A stretch of 64,000 nucleotides of DNA from Kineothrix sp. MB12-C1 (GCF_030863805.1 NZ_CP132957.1:2046001-2110000); one strand, 5' to 3'. Counted from the stretch's first letter, positions 50,343 through 59,844 are shown. Notes: generated from the letters alone by a model not told the origin. Numbers and translations: made by a program.

Positions 50343-51079
50343 AAACAATCGTTATCGTAGAGGACGAGTTCAGAATTAGGCAGGGACTTTCCAATCTGAT
50401 TAACAAAGTGGACATGGGATGTAAAGTAATAGGGGAAGCAGAGAATGGATATGAAGGGCTTAAGATGATTCAGGATATGGAGCCGGATATTGTGATTACG
50501 GATATTCAGATGCCTAAGATCGATGGTTTACAGATGATTGAAAAGGCAAAAGAAATGGGAGCCCGATGCATCTTTGTGATACTTAGCGGTTATGCTGATT
50601 TCGAATATGCCAGAAAAGGGATTCATCTCGGTGTCAAAGAATATTTGCTTAAACCTGCCACTATATCGAGTGTGAAGGAAATGTTGTTAAAGTTCACAGG
50701 CGGAAAAGGGAAAGAGATAAGCAATATTGGGGAAGAAGGATACTCGGGAATGGTAAAGGAAATGCTCGCCATTATCGAAGAAAGTTATGGCATGCGCTTG
50801 GGGCTGGATACCTTTGCCGAAAAGTTTCGCCTGACCCCTGAATATATCAGTAATTTGTTCGCCAAAGAGACAGGAATGACATTTTCCAACTATTTGAAGA
50901 AGATTAGAATTGAAAAGGCCAAGGAACTTATTTTATCCACGGATATGAAAATTTATGAAGTGGCATGCAGTGTAGGTTATTCGGATCAGAAGTATTTTTC
51001 TAAGGTTTTTAAAGAGTATACAGGAGTATCAGCGAAGCAGTTTGCTGTAGATATACAAAAAAATAAAAGAAAAGGGTAA
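50339..51079 (+). CDS. Response regulator with AraC output domain (YesN type)
   Basis: 246 residues. Receiver domain (about 1-120) with phospho-acceptor Asp in IVITDIQMPKIDG and Lys in YLLKPA; C-terminal AraC helix-turn-helix pair (about 140-245: LGLDTFAEKFRLTPEYISNLF, KIYEVACSVGYSDQKYFSKVF). Unlike many YesN proteins it has no long middle domain. The next genes encode the ABC importer and glycosidases, its likely targets. Confidence 0.93.
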   Translation: MKTIVIVEDEFRIRQGLSNLINKVDMGCKVIGEAENGYEGLKMIQDMEPDIVITDIQMPKIDGLQMIEKAKEMGARCIFVILSGYADFEYARKGIHLGVKEYLLKPATISSVKEMLLKFTGGKGKEISNIGEEGYSGMVKEMLAIIEESYGMRLGLDTFAEKFRLTPEYISNLFAKETGMTFSNYLKKIRIEKAKELILSTDMKIYEVACSVGYSDQKYFSKVFKEYTGVSAKQFAVDIQKNKRKG

Positions 51080-51176
51080 GCTTTTATACACTTTTTTTAA
51101 AATATTGGAATTTTATATATGTTCTCCGGCAATTATACTAAAGTTACAAACATTAAGAAATAAAGGAGGATAACAA

Positions 51177-52499
51177 ATGAAAAAGAGTATTGCATTATTA
51201 CTGACATTGGCAATGGTTACCGGAACGCTTGTAGCGTGCGGCAGTAGTTCAGAGCCATCAACAGGAGGAACAACAGAGGCTACAGAAAATACAGCAGAAG
51301 AGGCAGAACCTGCTGAAAGCAACGAAAGCGCTGAAGATACTTCTTCTGCTTCCGCAGATGGAAGAACGGAAATTACATTCTGGCATTATATGTCGGAAGA
51401 CAAAGAGGGTAAATTTGTAAATGAAGCGGTAGAGGAATTCAATAATTCTCAGGATGAAATTTTTGTTACTGCTCAGTATTTACCTCGTGCTGAACTTATG
51501 AAACAGTATACAATCGGTGTTGTATCCGGAGAACTTCCGGACTGTGGTATGGTGGATAACCCGGATCACAACTCTTATGCATCCATGGGTGTTTTCGAAG
51601 ATATTACAGATCTTTACAATTCATGGGAAGAAGCAAGTTTCTTAGAAGGATCCATTAACTCGGCTTACTATGAAGGCAAGTTATACGGACTTCCTTGGGG
51701 AAATAATGCATTAGGTCTTTTCTACAATAAAGAAATGTTAGAAGCGGCAGGTGTGGAAGTTCCCACAACATGGTCTGAATTAGAAGCAGCTTGTGAAGTA
51801 CTGACAACAGATACGACCAAAGGACTTGCAATTTCAGCTATCGGTAATGAAGAAGGTACTTTCCAGTACATGCCTTGGTTATTATCTTCAGGCGGCAGTG
51901 TGACAGATTTGACATCAGAAGGTTCTAAGGAATCTATGTCATATTTATCCGGATTGATTGAAAAAGGATATATAAGCAAAGAGTGCGTAAACTGGACACA
52001 GGCAGATGCTGAGAAGCAATTTGCAGCAGGACAGGCAGCAATGATGATTAACGGCCCTTGGCAGTTCTCAGGACTTGCGAATGATGCGCCTGATCTCGAA
52101 TATGGTGTAGCGAAGGTTCCGAAGGCTGACAACGGAGAATATGCTTCCGTACTCGGTGGTGAAAACGTGGCTATCTGCGCAGGTGCTAACGTAGAAGCAT
52201 CTTGGAAATTCTTAACATGGATCACAAGTAAAGAAAAATCACAGGAAATTTGTAGATCTATCGGACGTTTCTCTCCCAGAGCTGACGTAGATGTTCAGGA
52301 AATGTTCAAAGATGATCCATTGAGCTCTGTATTTGCAGAAGTAATGCCTACAGCACACTCCAGAGGTCCTTCACCTGATTGGCCGGAGATTTCTGCAGCG
52401 ATCTATACCGCACAGCAGGAAGTATTTACAGGACAAAAAGATGTGGATACTGCAATGGCAGATGCACAGGCTAAAATTGATGCAATTGGCTCGAGATAA
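51177..52499 (+). CDS. Oligosaccharide ABC transporter substrate-binding lipoprotein
   Basis: 440 residues. Signal peptide with lipobox LVAC (Cys 21), an acidic Ser/Thr/Glu linker (about 24-60), then a family 1 extracellular solute-binding domain (EITFWHYMSEDKEGKFVNEA ... LPWGNNALGLFYNKEMLEAAGVEVPTTW ... AMMINGPWQFSGL). It binds an oligosaccharide for the two permeases encoded next. AAAGGAGG precedes ATG. A terminator-like hairpin follows, which would make this message more abundant than those of the permeases. Confidence 0.93.
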   Translation: MKKSIALLLTLAMVTGTLVACGSSSEPSTGGTTEATENTAEEAEPAESNESAEDTSSASADGRTEITFWHYMSEDKEGKFVNEAVEEFNNSQDEIFVTAQYLPRAELMKQYTIGVVSGELPDCGMVDNPDHNSYASMGVFEDITDLYNSWEEASFLEGSINSAYYEGKLYGLPWGNNALGLFYNKEMLEAAGVEVPTTWSELEAACEVLTTDTTKGLAISAIGNEEGTFQYMPWLLSSGGSVTDLTSEGSKESMSYLSGLIEKGYISKECVNWTQADAEKQFAAGQAAMMINGPWQFSGLANDAPDLEYGVAKVPKADNGEYASVLGGENVAICAGANVEASWKFLTWITSKEKSQEICRSIGRFSPRADVDVQEMFKDDPLSSVFAEVMPTAHSRGPSPDWPEISAAIYTAQQEVFTGQKDVDTAMADAQAKIDAIGSR

Positions 52500-52508
52500 A
52501 AGATAAAG

Positions 52509-52557
52509 AAGGTCCCATCGCATGTACAATATTATATTGTGATGTGATGGGACTTTT
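52509..52557 (+). terminator. Intercistronic terminator-like hairpin
   Basis: GTCCCATC and GATGGGAC pair, extended inward by GTACAATA / TATTGTGA-type pairs, then TTTTT. It lies between the binding protein and permease genes, where partial termination and 3' protection commonly boost the binding protein. Confidence 0.75.
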
Positions 52558-52593
52558 TGAATATATTAATTGTTTTGGAAAGGAAGGTTGCGT

Positions 52594-53493
52594 ATGCAGT
52601 CAAATAAACGGGAGAAAAAGGAAGAGATACTCGGATATTTTTTTATTGTGCCGGCAGTGGCTTATATGCTTATATTTATTGGATACCCGATTGCGTATAA
52701 CTGGATTATCAGCTTTCAGGATGTGACTGCGAAGACATTGGGAAGTGCGGCAAGGGATTTTATCGGTTTTGGCAATTATAAGATGATTTTTATGGATGTT
52801 ACATTTAGAAATGCTCTTCTTCACACATTTATTTATACCATTGGATGTCTGGTCATCCAATTCTCACTTGGATTTTTGTTTGCGATGTTTTTTGCTAAGA
52901 AGTTTACACTCTCGAAACCAATCAGAGGATTCATCGTTATCAGCTGGATGCTTCCGGTTACGGTAACGGCACTTGTTTTTAAATTTATGTTTGCAGAAAG
53001 TAATGGTATCATCAATACGATTTTGATGAATTTAAATATAATTAAGCAGCCGATCGGGTGGCTTTTGCAGGGTAATACGGCTATGATTGGATTGATTATC
53101 GCTAACTCCTGGGTAGGAGTTCCTTTCAACATGCTGCTGCTTACGACAGGACTTAATAATATTCCCGGCGATATTTATGAAGCGGCCGATATCGATGGGG
53201 CGAATGGAATGCAGAAGTTTACTAAGATCACACTCCCTTTGCTCAAGCCAACAATTATGTCTGTATTAGTGCTCGGTTTCGTTCTAACCTTTAAGGTGTT
53301 CGATCTTGTCTATGTAATGACAGGAGGCGGACCGGTAGATGCGACAGAAGTATTGTCCACATATTCTTATAAGCTGTCCTTCCAGTTATTCCATTTTGGT
53401 GAAGGAGCTGCTGTGGCTAATGTACTATTTGTCTGCCTGCTCTTAGTGGCACTGGTTTATTTAAGGACAATTTCAAAAGATGAAGTGATGTAA
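52594..53493 (+). CDS. Sugar ABC transporter permease (MalF/UgpA type)
   Basis: 299 residues from ATG 52594 (GGAAGG upstream), six membrane segments. The coupling motif EAADIDGANGMQKFTKITLPLLKP near residue 200 is that of sugar importer permeases. It pairs with the permease encoded at 53523 and the binding protein at 51177. No ATPase gene is present in the locus, so a shared MsmX/UgpC-type ATPase elsewhere must be used. Confidence 0.92.
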   Translation: MQSNKREKKEEILGYFFIVPAVAYMLIFIGYPIAYNWIISFQDVTAKTLGSAARDFIGFGNYKMIFMDVTFRNALLHTFIYTIGCLVIQFSLGFLFAMFFAKKFTLSKPIRGFIVISWMLPVTVTALVFKFMFAESNGIINTILMNLNIIKQPIGWLLQGNTAMIGLIIANSWVGVPFNMLLLTTGLNNIPGDIYEAADIDGANGMQKFTKITLPLLKPTIMSVLVLGFVLTFKVFDLVYVMTGGGPVDATEVLSTYSYKLSFQLFHFGEGAAVANVLFVCLLLVALVYLRTISKDEVM

Positions 53494-53522
53494 GCGAAAT
53501 TCGTGCGAAAGGAGTTTTGAAA

Positions 53523-54359
53523 ATGAAAAGTATACACCTTACTCTTAAACAAAAAAATATCTTACTCAGCATAGTAGCCGTAATCATCGCTTGTATTTTC
53601 TTATTTCCGCTCTACTGGATTGTCATTAATTCCTTTAAGCTGGATAGCGAGATTTTCGCGAGCAGACCGACTATGTGGCCTGAGAAGTTCACCTTAAATG
53701 CATATAAAGATCAGTTAGGAAGTCTGTCTACCACCATGAAGAACTCAATTATTATTGCAGTCGGTTCCATGTTATTATCCTTATGTTTGTCCGTTCCGGC
53801 AGCCTATGGATTGGCAAGGTATAAAGTGCGTGGAATGAAGATGTTTGTATTGATTTTCCTTATTACGCAGATGCTCCCTGCTTCTTTGGTGCTGACCCCC
53901 TTATTCCTGATTTTTTCTAAATTGGGAATTCTGAATACGTATTGGGCACCGATTTTATCGACAGCGACCATATCGATACCGTTTATTGTATTGATGTTGC
54001 GCCCGGGATTTTTAAGTATGCCAAAAGAGTTAGAAGATGCGGCGAAGATAGATGGCTGTAATGCATTGACGGCGTTCTTCCGTATTGCCATTCCCATTTC
54101 AAAACCTACGGTAATTACCGCGTCCTGTTTTAGCTTTGTGTTTGCATGGAATGACTTGGCTTATTCCATGACCTTTAATACAAAAGAAATGATGAGACCG
54201 ATGACCTCGGCTATTTATACATTTATGAATCAGTATGGAACGAAATGGAATAGTATTATGGCGTTCGGCGTGTTGCTGATTCTTCCGAGCTGTATTATCT
54301 TCGTAACGATGCAGAAGCATATTGTGGAAGGTATGACCAGCGGTTCTGTAAAAGGATAA
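53523..54359 (+). CDS. Sugar ABC transporter permease (MalG/UgpE type)
   Basis: 278 residues from ATG 53523 (GGAG eight bases upstream; a TTG at 53517 is in frame). Six membrane segments and the coupling motif EDAAKIDGCNALTAFFRIAIPISKP. Second half of the importer channel. It is followed closely by the GH31 gene, so transport and hydrolysis are co-expressed. Confidence 0.92.
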   Translation: MKSIHLTLKQKNILLSIVAVIIACIFLFPLYWIVINSFKLDSEIFASRPTMWPEKFTLNAYKDQLGSLSTTMKNSIIIAVGSMLLSLCLSVPAAYGLARYKVRGMKMFVLIFLITQMLPASLVLTPLFLIFSKLGILNTYWAPILSTATISIPFIVLMLRPGFLSMPKELEDAAKIDGCNALTAFFRIAIPISKPTVITASCFSFVFAWNDLAYSMTFNTKEMMRPMTSAIYTFMNQYGTKWNSIMAFGVLLILPSCIIFVTMQKHIVEGMTSGSVKG

Positions 54360-54400
54360 CATCATAAATTATAGTTGAGAAAGAAAGGAAATTAAGAAAG

Positions 54401-56386
54401 ATGAGCGTATTTAGACAGGAAGGAAATTGCTTGAAGTTTCATTATGATGCGGAGGAACTTTGGATTGAGCCCTGGGGAGCTAATAGCTTCCGGGTTCGTG
54501 CTTCTAAGATGGCACAGATGCCTCAGGAATGCTGGGCGCTTGAGATGGAAGTGGAGAAGACCGAAGCTGAAATAACGATAGAAGAAGGATGCGCATCGAT
54601 TAAAAACGGTAAGATTAAAGCGACAGTTTCCCGTTACGGAAAGCTGACTTTTTATAATCAGAAGGACGAAGTTCTTCTGGATGAATATTTAAGAAACCGC
54701 TTGGATGTATTTGCTGATTATTGCAGTGCTTTGGAGGTAGAGGCGAGAGAGTTTAAACCGATTCCGGGTGGAGACTATCATTTATCCATGAGATTCGTGT
54801 CGAATCCTGAAGAGAAAATCTATGGTATGGGGCAGTATCAGCAGCCTTATTTGAATCTAAAGGGCGCGGACTTGGAACTGGCACAGAGAAACTCTCAGGC
54901 TAGTGTACCATTTGCAATTTCCTCCCTTGGATATGGATTCCTCTGGAATAATCCGGCAGTAGGAAGAACGATTTTTGGTAAGAACATTACTACTTGGGAG
55001 GCGTATTCCACAAAAGGGCTTGATTATTGGATTACAGCGGAAGATACACCTGCGAAAATAGAAGAAGCATATGCTAAGGTAACGGGAACAGTACCGATGA
55101 TGCCTGATTATGCTATGGGATTCTGGCAGTGTAAGCTTCGTTACCAGACGCAGGAAGAATTGCTGGAAGTAGCGAGAGAATATAAGAGAAGAGGACTTCC
55201 CATTTCTGTTATTGTTATTGATTATTTCCATTGGCCGCTGCAAGGTGATTGGAGATTTGATCCGGAATATTGGCCCGATCCTGATGCAATGATAGCAGAG
55301 CTGAAAGAGATGGGTATCGAGCTTATGGTATCCATATGGCCCACCGTAGACTATCGCAGCGAGAACTTCGATGAGATGAGAGAAAAGGGATATTTAATCC
55401 GCACCGATAGAGGATTCCGTATGGTGATGGATTTCCAAGGCAATACGGTTCACTACGATGCTACGAATCCGGAAGCCAGAGAATATGTATGGCAGAAGGC
55501 GAAGAAGAATTATTACGATAAAGGCGTAAAGGTCTTCTGGCTGGACGAAGCAGAGCCGGAATATACGGTTTATGATTTCGATAACTACCGTTATCATATG
55601 GGGCCTAATGTGCAGATCGGTAATATCTATCCTGCTTTGTATGCGAAAACCTTCTTTGATGGTATGAAGGCAGAAGGACAGGAGAATATTATCAACTTAC
55701 TGCGTTGTGCATGGGCAGGTTCTCAGAAATATGGTGCTCTCGTATGGTCTGGAGATATTCACTCCAGTTTCTCAAGTTTGCGCAATCAGTTGGCAGCAGG
55801 ATTGAATATGGGAATTGCAGGAATTCCTTGGTGGACCACAGATATTGGCGGTTTCCATGGTGGGGATCCGACAGACCCTGACTTCCAGGAATTGTTAGTT
55901 CGATGGTTCGAATATGGGACCTTCTGCCCGGTTATGCGTCTGCATGGATATAGAGAACCTTTGAAAGAGCCCATGGGAAAAGAAGGTGGAGCGGCTTGTG
56001 TGTCCGGAGCGGATAATGAAGTATGGTCCTTCGGTGAAGAAGCTTATGAAATCTGCAAGACCTATTTACAGATAAGAGAAGATATGAAGCCTTATATTAC
56101 AGAGCGTATGAAAGAAGCCCATGAAAAGGGAACGCCCGTTATGCGTCCTCTGTTCTATGACTTCCCTCAGGATAAAAAAGCATGGGAAGTCGAGGATGAG
56201 TATATGTTCGGTCCTGATTACCTCGTTGCACCAATCCTTTATGCAGGCATGAGAAAACGAGAAGTTTACTTGCCGGCAGAAGACAATTGGAAGAATTATT
56301 GGACCGGAGAGGTATTCCGGGGAGGAAGTGTTATTGAGGTGGATGCTCCGCTTGCACAGCTTCCGGTATTTGTAAGAAGTAAATAA
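54401..56386 (+). CDS. GH31 family alpha-glycosidase
   Basis: 661 residues, no signal peptide, hence cytosolic. N-terminal beta-sandwich (about 1-215), then a GH31 barrel with nucleophile region VFWLDEAEPEY (Asp), general-acid region LVWSGDIHSSFSSL, and GIPWWTTDIGGF; the RLHGYREP and MRPLFYDFP blocks follow. GH31 includes alpha-glucosidases, alpha-xylosidases and sulfoquinovosidases; the WLDEAEPEY form resembles the alpha-xylosidase/oligosaccharide subgroup, but the aglycone cannot be predicted. The stop codon lies inside the left target copy of a repeat element. Confidence 0.88.
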   Translation: MSVFRQEGNCLKFHYDAEELWIEPWGANSFRVRASKMAQMPQECWALEMEVEKTEAEITIEEGCASIKNGKIKATVSRYGKLTFYNQKDEVLLDEYLRNRLDVFADYCSALEVEAREFKPIPGGDYHLSMRFVSNPEEKIYGMGQYQQPYLNLKGADLELAQRNSQASVPFAISSLGYGFLWNNPAVGRTIFGKNITTWEAYSTKGLDYWITAEDTPAKIEEAYAKVTGTVPMMPDYAMGFWQCKLRYQTQEELLEVAREYKRRGLPISVIVIDYFHWPLQGDWRFDPEYWPDPDAMIAELKEMGIELMVSIWPTVDYRSENFDEMREKGYLIRTDRGFRMVMDFQGNTVHYDATNPEAREYVWQKAKKNYYDKGVKVFWLDEAEPEYTVYDFDNYRYHMGPNVQIGNIYPALYAKTFFDGMKAEGQENIINLLRCAWAGSQKYGALVWSGDIHSSFSSLRNQLAAGLNMGIAGIPWWTTDIGGFHGGDPTDPDFQELLVRWFEYGTFCPVMRLHGYREPLKEPMGKEGGAACVSGADNEVWSFGEEAYEICKTYLQIREDMKPYITERMKEAHEKGTPVMRPLFYDFPQDKKAWEVEDEYMFGPDYLVAPILYAGMRKREVYLPAEDNWKNYWTGEVFRGGSVIEVDAPLAQLPVFVRSK

Positions 56387-56388
56387 GG

Positions 56389-56414
56389 TGACTATAAAGT
56401 TATTGAACAGCTAC
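56389..56414 (+). repeat. TAACTG-family solo hairpin, decayed
   Basis: TGACTATAAAG ... TTGAACAGCTAC, 26 bases, with weakened arms. Flanks TAAATAAGG (including the GH31 stop) and TAAGATAAG agree at five of nine positions. It lies between the GH31 and dehydrogenase genes. Confidence 0.5.
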
Positions 56415-56442
56415 TAAGATAAGAAAGGGTACGGTTATTACT

Positions 56443-57465
56443 ATGATGAAAGCGGCAGTATTTTACGGAGAAAAGGATCTGCGGATAGAAGAAATCGAAA
56501 TACCCAAGCCTGGATGTGGGGAAGTTCTGCTTAAGGTACATGCTTGTGGTGTGTGCGGAACCGATGTCCATATCTATGAAGGAGATGAGGGAGCAGCCAA
56601 AAGCCCTGCAGGTACTGTTCTCGGACATGAATTCTCCGGGGAAATTGTAGAAGTCGGTAAAGGCGTTACACGGTTAAAAGCAGGGGATCGTGTCTGTGTG
56701 GATCCGAATAAGTTGTGCGGAAAATGTGAATATTGCCTGAGCGGCATCGGACATTTTTGTGAAAACATGGTGGGTATCGGAACGACAGTGAACGGCGGAT
56801 TCGCGGAATATTGTGTAATCCCACAGGAACAGGCCTATGTCATCTCGGACAATCTTACCTTCGAGGAAGCAGCGATGGCAGAGCCGGTGGCTTGCTGCCT
56901 GCACGGAATCGATCTATGCGAGATTCATCCGGGAGATACGGTAGCGGTATTCGGCATGGGAATGATTGGCCTTCTTATGATGCAGCTCGCACGTATTAGC
57001 GGAGCAGCGAAAATCATTGCAATAGAACCGGTGGAGGTAAAGCGGAATCAGGCGCTGCAATTGGGCGCCGATCTGGTTATCGATCCGATTAATGAAGATA
57101 TTAAGGAAGTTCTTGCCGCAAATAATATCGGACGTGTTAACACTGTTATTGAATGTGTGGGAAGAATCGATAGTATGAAACAAGCTATGGAAATTGCAGG
57201 TAAGAAATCAGTGGTAATGCTATTTGGATTAACAAGGCCGCAGGAAGAGCTTCCCGTAAAGCCTTTCGATCTTTTTAGAAAAGAGATTACCTTAAAGGCT
57301 TCCTTTATCAACCCGTATACACAACAGCGGGCGGTAGCACTTATCGAATCGGGTAACATCGATGTGAAGTCTATGATCTCAAACAGACTTCCCCTGGGAG
57401 AGCTGGAAAAGGTGCTGGGAGACAGTGCGATGCGCAGTCAAGGAAAGATTATTATTAATTTATAA
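56443..57465 (+). CDS. Zinc-dependent medium-chain alcohol/polyol dehydrogenase
   Basis: 340 residues; two ATGs in a row at 56443 and 56446 may both serve. Catalytic zinc site CGVCGTDVHIYEGD and GHEFSGEIVE, structural zinc cysteines in CGKCEYCLSGIGHFC, and the NAD loop VFGMGMIGLL. It belongs with sorbitol, threonine and galactitol-phosphate dehydrogenases. Placement between two alpha-glycosidase genes suggests that it oxidises a sugar or polyol released by them. Confidence 0.88.
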   Translation: MMKAAVFYGEKDLRIEEIEIPKPGCGEVLLKVHACGVCGTDVHIYEGDEGAAKSPAGTVLGHEFSGEIVEVGKGVTRLKAGDRVCVDPNKLCGKCEYCLSGIGHFCENMVGIGTTVNGGFAEYCVIPQEQAYVISDNLTFEEAAMAEPVACCLHGIDLCEIHPGDTVAVFGMGMIGLLMMQLARISGAAKIIAIEPVEVKRNQALQLGADLVIDPINEDIKEVLAANNIGRVNTVIECVGRIDSMKQAMEIAGKKSVVMLFGLTRPQEELPVKPFDLFRKEITLKASFINPYTQQRAVALIESGNIDVKSMISNRLPLGELEKVLGDSAMRSQGKIIINL

Positions 57466-57510
57466 AAAGAATAGTAACCGAAATAAAAATGATTGTGAAG
57501 GAGCGAAACT

Positions 57511-59787
57511 ATGAAATTTACAAATGGATATTGGCGTATCAGAGAAGAAATTGATCCCGTTTATGCCGTTGAATATTATGATTCTGAGATAAAAAATAAT
57601 GAGTTGACCGTATATGCAGCGACTAAGCATATGGGAGACCGTGGCGATACGCTGAACCAACCTATGCTTACGGTAACCTTATCCAGCCCAATGGAGGATG
57701 TGATAAAAGTTTCGGCAGTACATTTCAAAGGGGCTTTGAATCTGGGACCTCATTACGAAGTGACACAGCAGGGCGGCGATTTCATCTCTATTACAGAAGA
57801 TGAGGACAAAATTATCTATACATCCGGTAAGACGAGTGCAATTATTTATAAAGGGATGAATGCGTGGAAGATTGAATTCAAAGAAGGAGATAGACTTCTG
57901 ACTGAAAGCAGCTATCGCAATCTCGCTTATATGAAAAACAAAGAAACGAAGAAAAACTATATGGTAGAACAGCTCCTGCTAGACGTAGGCGAATATGTTT
58001 ACGGTATGGGTGAGCGTTATACTCCTTTTGTTAAAAACGGACAGATAGTGGAAATCTGGAATGAAGATGGAGGAACAGCTTCGGAGCAGACGTACAAAAA
58101 TATTCCTTTTTATATTACGAACAAAGGTTACGGAGTGTTTGTAGGACATGCAGGAGATGTTCACTTTGAAGTAGGAAGCGAAAAGGTAGAGCGTGTACAG
58201 TTCAGCGTATGTACAGAACAGATAGAATATTATATTTTAAATGGACGTACACCGAAAGGAACTGTACAGTTATATACAGAACTGACAGGTAAACCTGCAC
58301 TTCCGCCTTCATGGTCTTTCGGTCTTTGGCTGACTACATCTTTTACTACAAGCTATGATGAGGAAACGACAACAAGTTTTATCCAGGGAATGGCTGACAG
58401 AGATATTCCGTTGCATACCTTCCACTTCGATTGCTTCTGGATGAAGGGCTACGAGTGGTGCAACTTCGAATGGGATAAAGATACGTTCCCGGATCCGGAA
58501 GGAATGTTGAAACGCTATAAAGATAGAGGGCTGCATATATGCGTATGGATTAACAGCTATATCGGCCAGAAATCAGCACTCTTTGATGAAGGCATGGAAC
58601 ACGGATATTTCGTGAAGAACTTGGATGGTTCGGTATGGCAGTGTGATAGATGGCAGGCAGGAATGGCACTTGTTGACTTCACGAACCCTGCAGCCTGCAA
58701 ATGGTATGAAGAGAAGCTGGAAAGGCTGATCGACATGGGAGTGGATAGTTTCAAGACAGACTTCGGAGAAAGAATTCCTGTTACCGGAGTGAAATACTAT
58801 GATGGTTCCGATACAGTGAAAATGCATAACTATTATGCTTATCTTTACAATAAGGTCGTATTTGAATTGTTGGAAAGAAAGCTTGGAAGGGATAAGGCTC
58901 TTGTATTCGCCAGATCGACAGCAGCAGGCGGACAAAAATTCCCCGTTCATTGGGGCGGTGATTGTACGGCAACCTATCCTTCTATGGCAGAGGACTTAAG
59001 AGGCGGTTTATCCCTGTCTCTTGGCGGATATGGTTTCTGGAGTCATGATATAGGCGGCTTCGAGCAAACGGCATCAGCGGATGTATATAAACGTTGGTGT
59101 GCATTCGGTCTGTTGAGCTCTCACAGTAGACTTCACGGTTCCACTTCTTATCGAGTACCGTGGTTATTCGATGACGAAGCATGCGACATCTTAAGAAAGT
59201 TTGTGAAGTTAAAATGTTCTCTTATGCCTTATCTCTATGCGCAGGCAGTGAAAGCACATAAAGAAGGAATTCCTATGATGCGTCCGATGTTCCTGGAGTT
59301 CCCTGAGGATCTCACATGTGAAACTTTGGATAAACAGTATATGCTGGGAGATTCCTTGCTGGTAGCTCCTATTTTCAAGGAAAGTGGAGAAGTTGCTTAT
59401 TACCTTCCGGAAGGAAAATGGACGAATTATCTTACCGGAGAGGTAAAAGAAGGCGGCAAATGGTATCGTGAAGTATTCGATTATTTCCATTTACCGTTAA
59501 TGGTAAGAGAAAACACTATTCTGGCAGTGGGAAATAACGAGGATAAACCGGATTACGATTATGCCGATGGAACGACGTTGAAGCTGTTCCAGATTCAGGA
59601 TGGTGTTCAGGTTCAGGCTATGATACCGGATATAGACGGTAGAGAAGCGATGACGGTTTCCGTTTCAGCAAAAGATGGTAAAATATCTCTGCAGACAGAG
59701 GGAGGAAAGAACTTTACGGTAGAAGTAGCAGGTCATCCCGAAGCAAGTATAAAGATATCAGGAAATCAGGCTGAAATCGAATTATAA
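57511..59787 (+). CDS. yicI: Alpha-xylosidase, YicI type (GH31)
   Basis: 758 residues, close to E. coli YicI (772). N-terminal beta domain with the YVYGMGERYTPFVKNGQ loop, barrel start FGLWLTTSFTTSYDEETTTS, HFDCFWMKGYEWCNFEWD, nucleophile in DSFKTDFGERIP and general acid in WGGDCTATYPSM, then RLHGSTSYRVPW. These are the YicI hallmarks. The enzyme is cytosolic and removes alpha-1,6-xylose from short oligosaccharides such as isoprimeverose, so the imported substrate may be a xyloglucan fragment. A strong terminator follows. Confidence 0.92.
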   Translation: MKFTNGYWRIREEIDPVYAVEYYDSEIKNNELTVYAATKHMGDRGDTLNQPMLTVTLSSPMEDVIKVSAVHFKGALNLGPHYEVTQQGGDFISITEDEDKIIYTSGKTSAIIYKGMNAWKIEFKEGDRLLTESSYRNLAYMKNKETKKNYMVEQLLLDVGEYVYGMGERYTPFVKNGQIVEIWNEDGGTASEQTYKNIPFYITNKGYGVFVGHAGDVHFEVGSEKVERVQFSVCTEQIEYYILNGRTPKGTVQLYTELTGKPALPPSWSFGLWLTTSFTTSYDEETTTSFIQGMADRDIPLHTFHFDCFWMKGYEWCNFEWDKDTFPDPEGMLKRYKDRGLHICVWINSYIGQKSALFDEGMEHGYFVKNLDGSVWQCDRWQAGMALVDFTNPAACKWYEEKLERLIDMGVDSFKTDFGERIPVTGVKYYDGSDTVKMHNYYAYLYNKVVFELLERKLGRDKALVFARSTAAGGQKFPVHWGGDCTATYPSMAEDLRGGLSLSLGGYGFWSHDIGGFEQTASADVYKRWCAFGLLSSHSRLHGSTSYRVPWLFDDEACDILRKFVKLKCSLMPYLYAQAVKAHKEGIPMMRPMFLEFPEDLTCETLDKQYMLGDSLLVAPIFKESGEVAYYLPEGKWTNYLTGEVKEGGKWYREVFDYFHLPLMVRENTILAVGNNEDKPDYDYADGTTLKLFQIQDGVQVQAMIPDIDGREAMTVSVSAKDGKISLQTEGGKNFTVEVAGHPEASIKISGNQAEIEL

Positions 59788-59793
59788 TAAAAG

Positions 59794-59844
59794 AAGTGCG
59801 CTTTGAAGTGGATTTTTGAGAACCAGATCAAGGCGCACTTTTAT
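59794..59844 (+). terminator. Rho-independent terminator after yicI
   Basis: AAGTGCGCTTTGA and TCAAGGCGCACTT make a 13-pair stem with one wobble, then TTTT. Confidence 0.85.
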
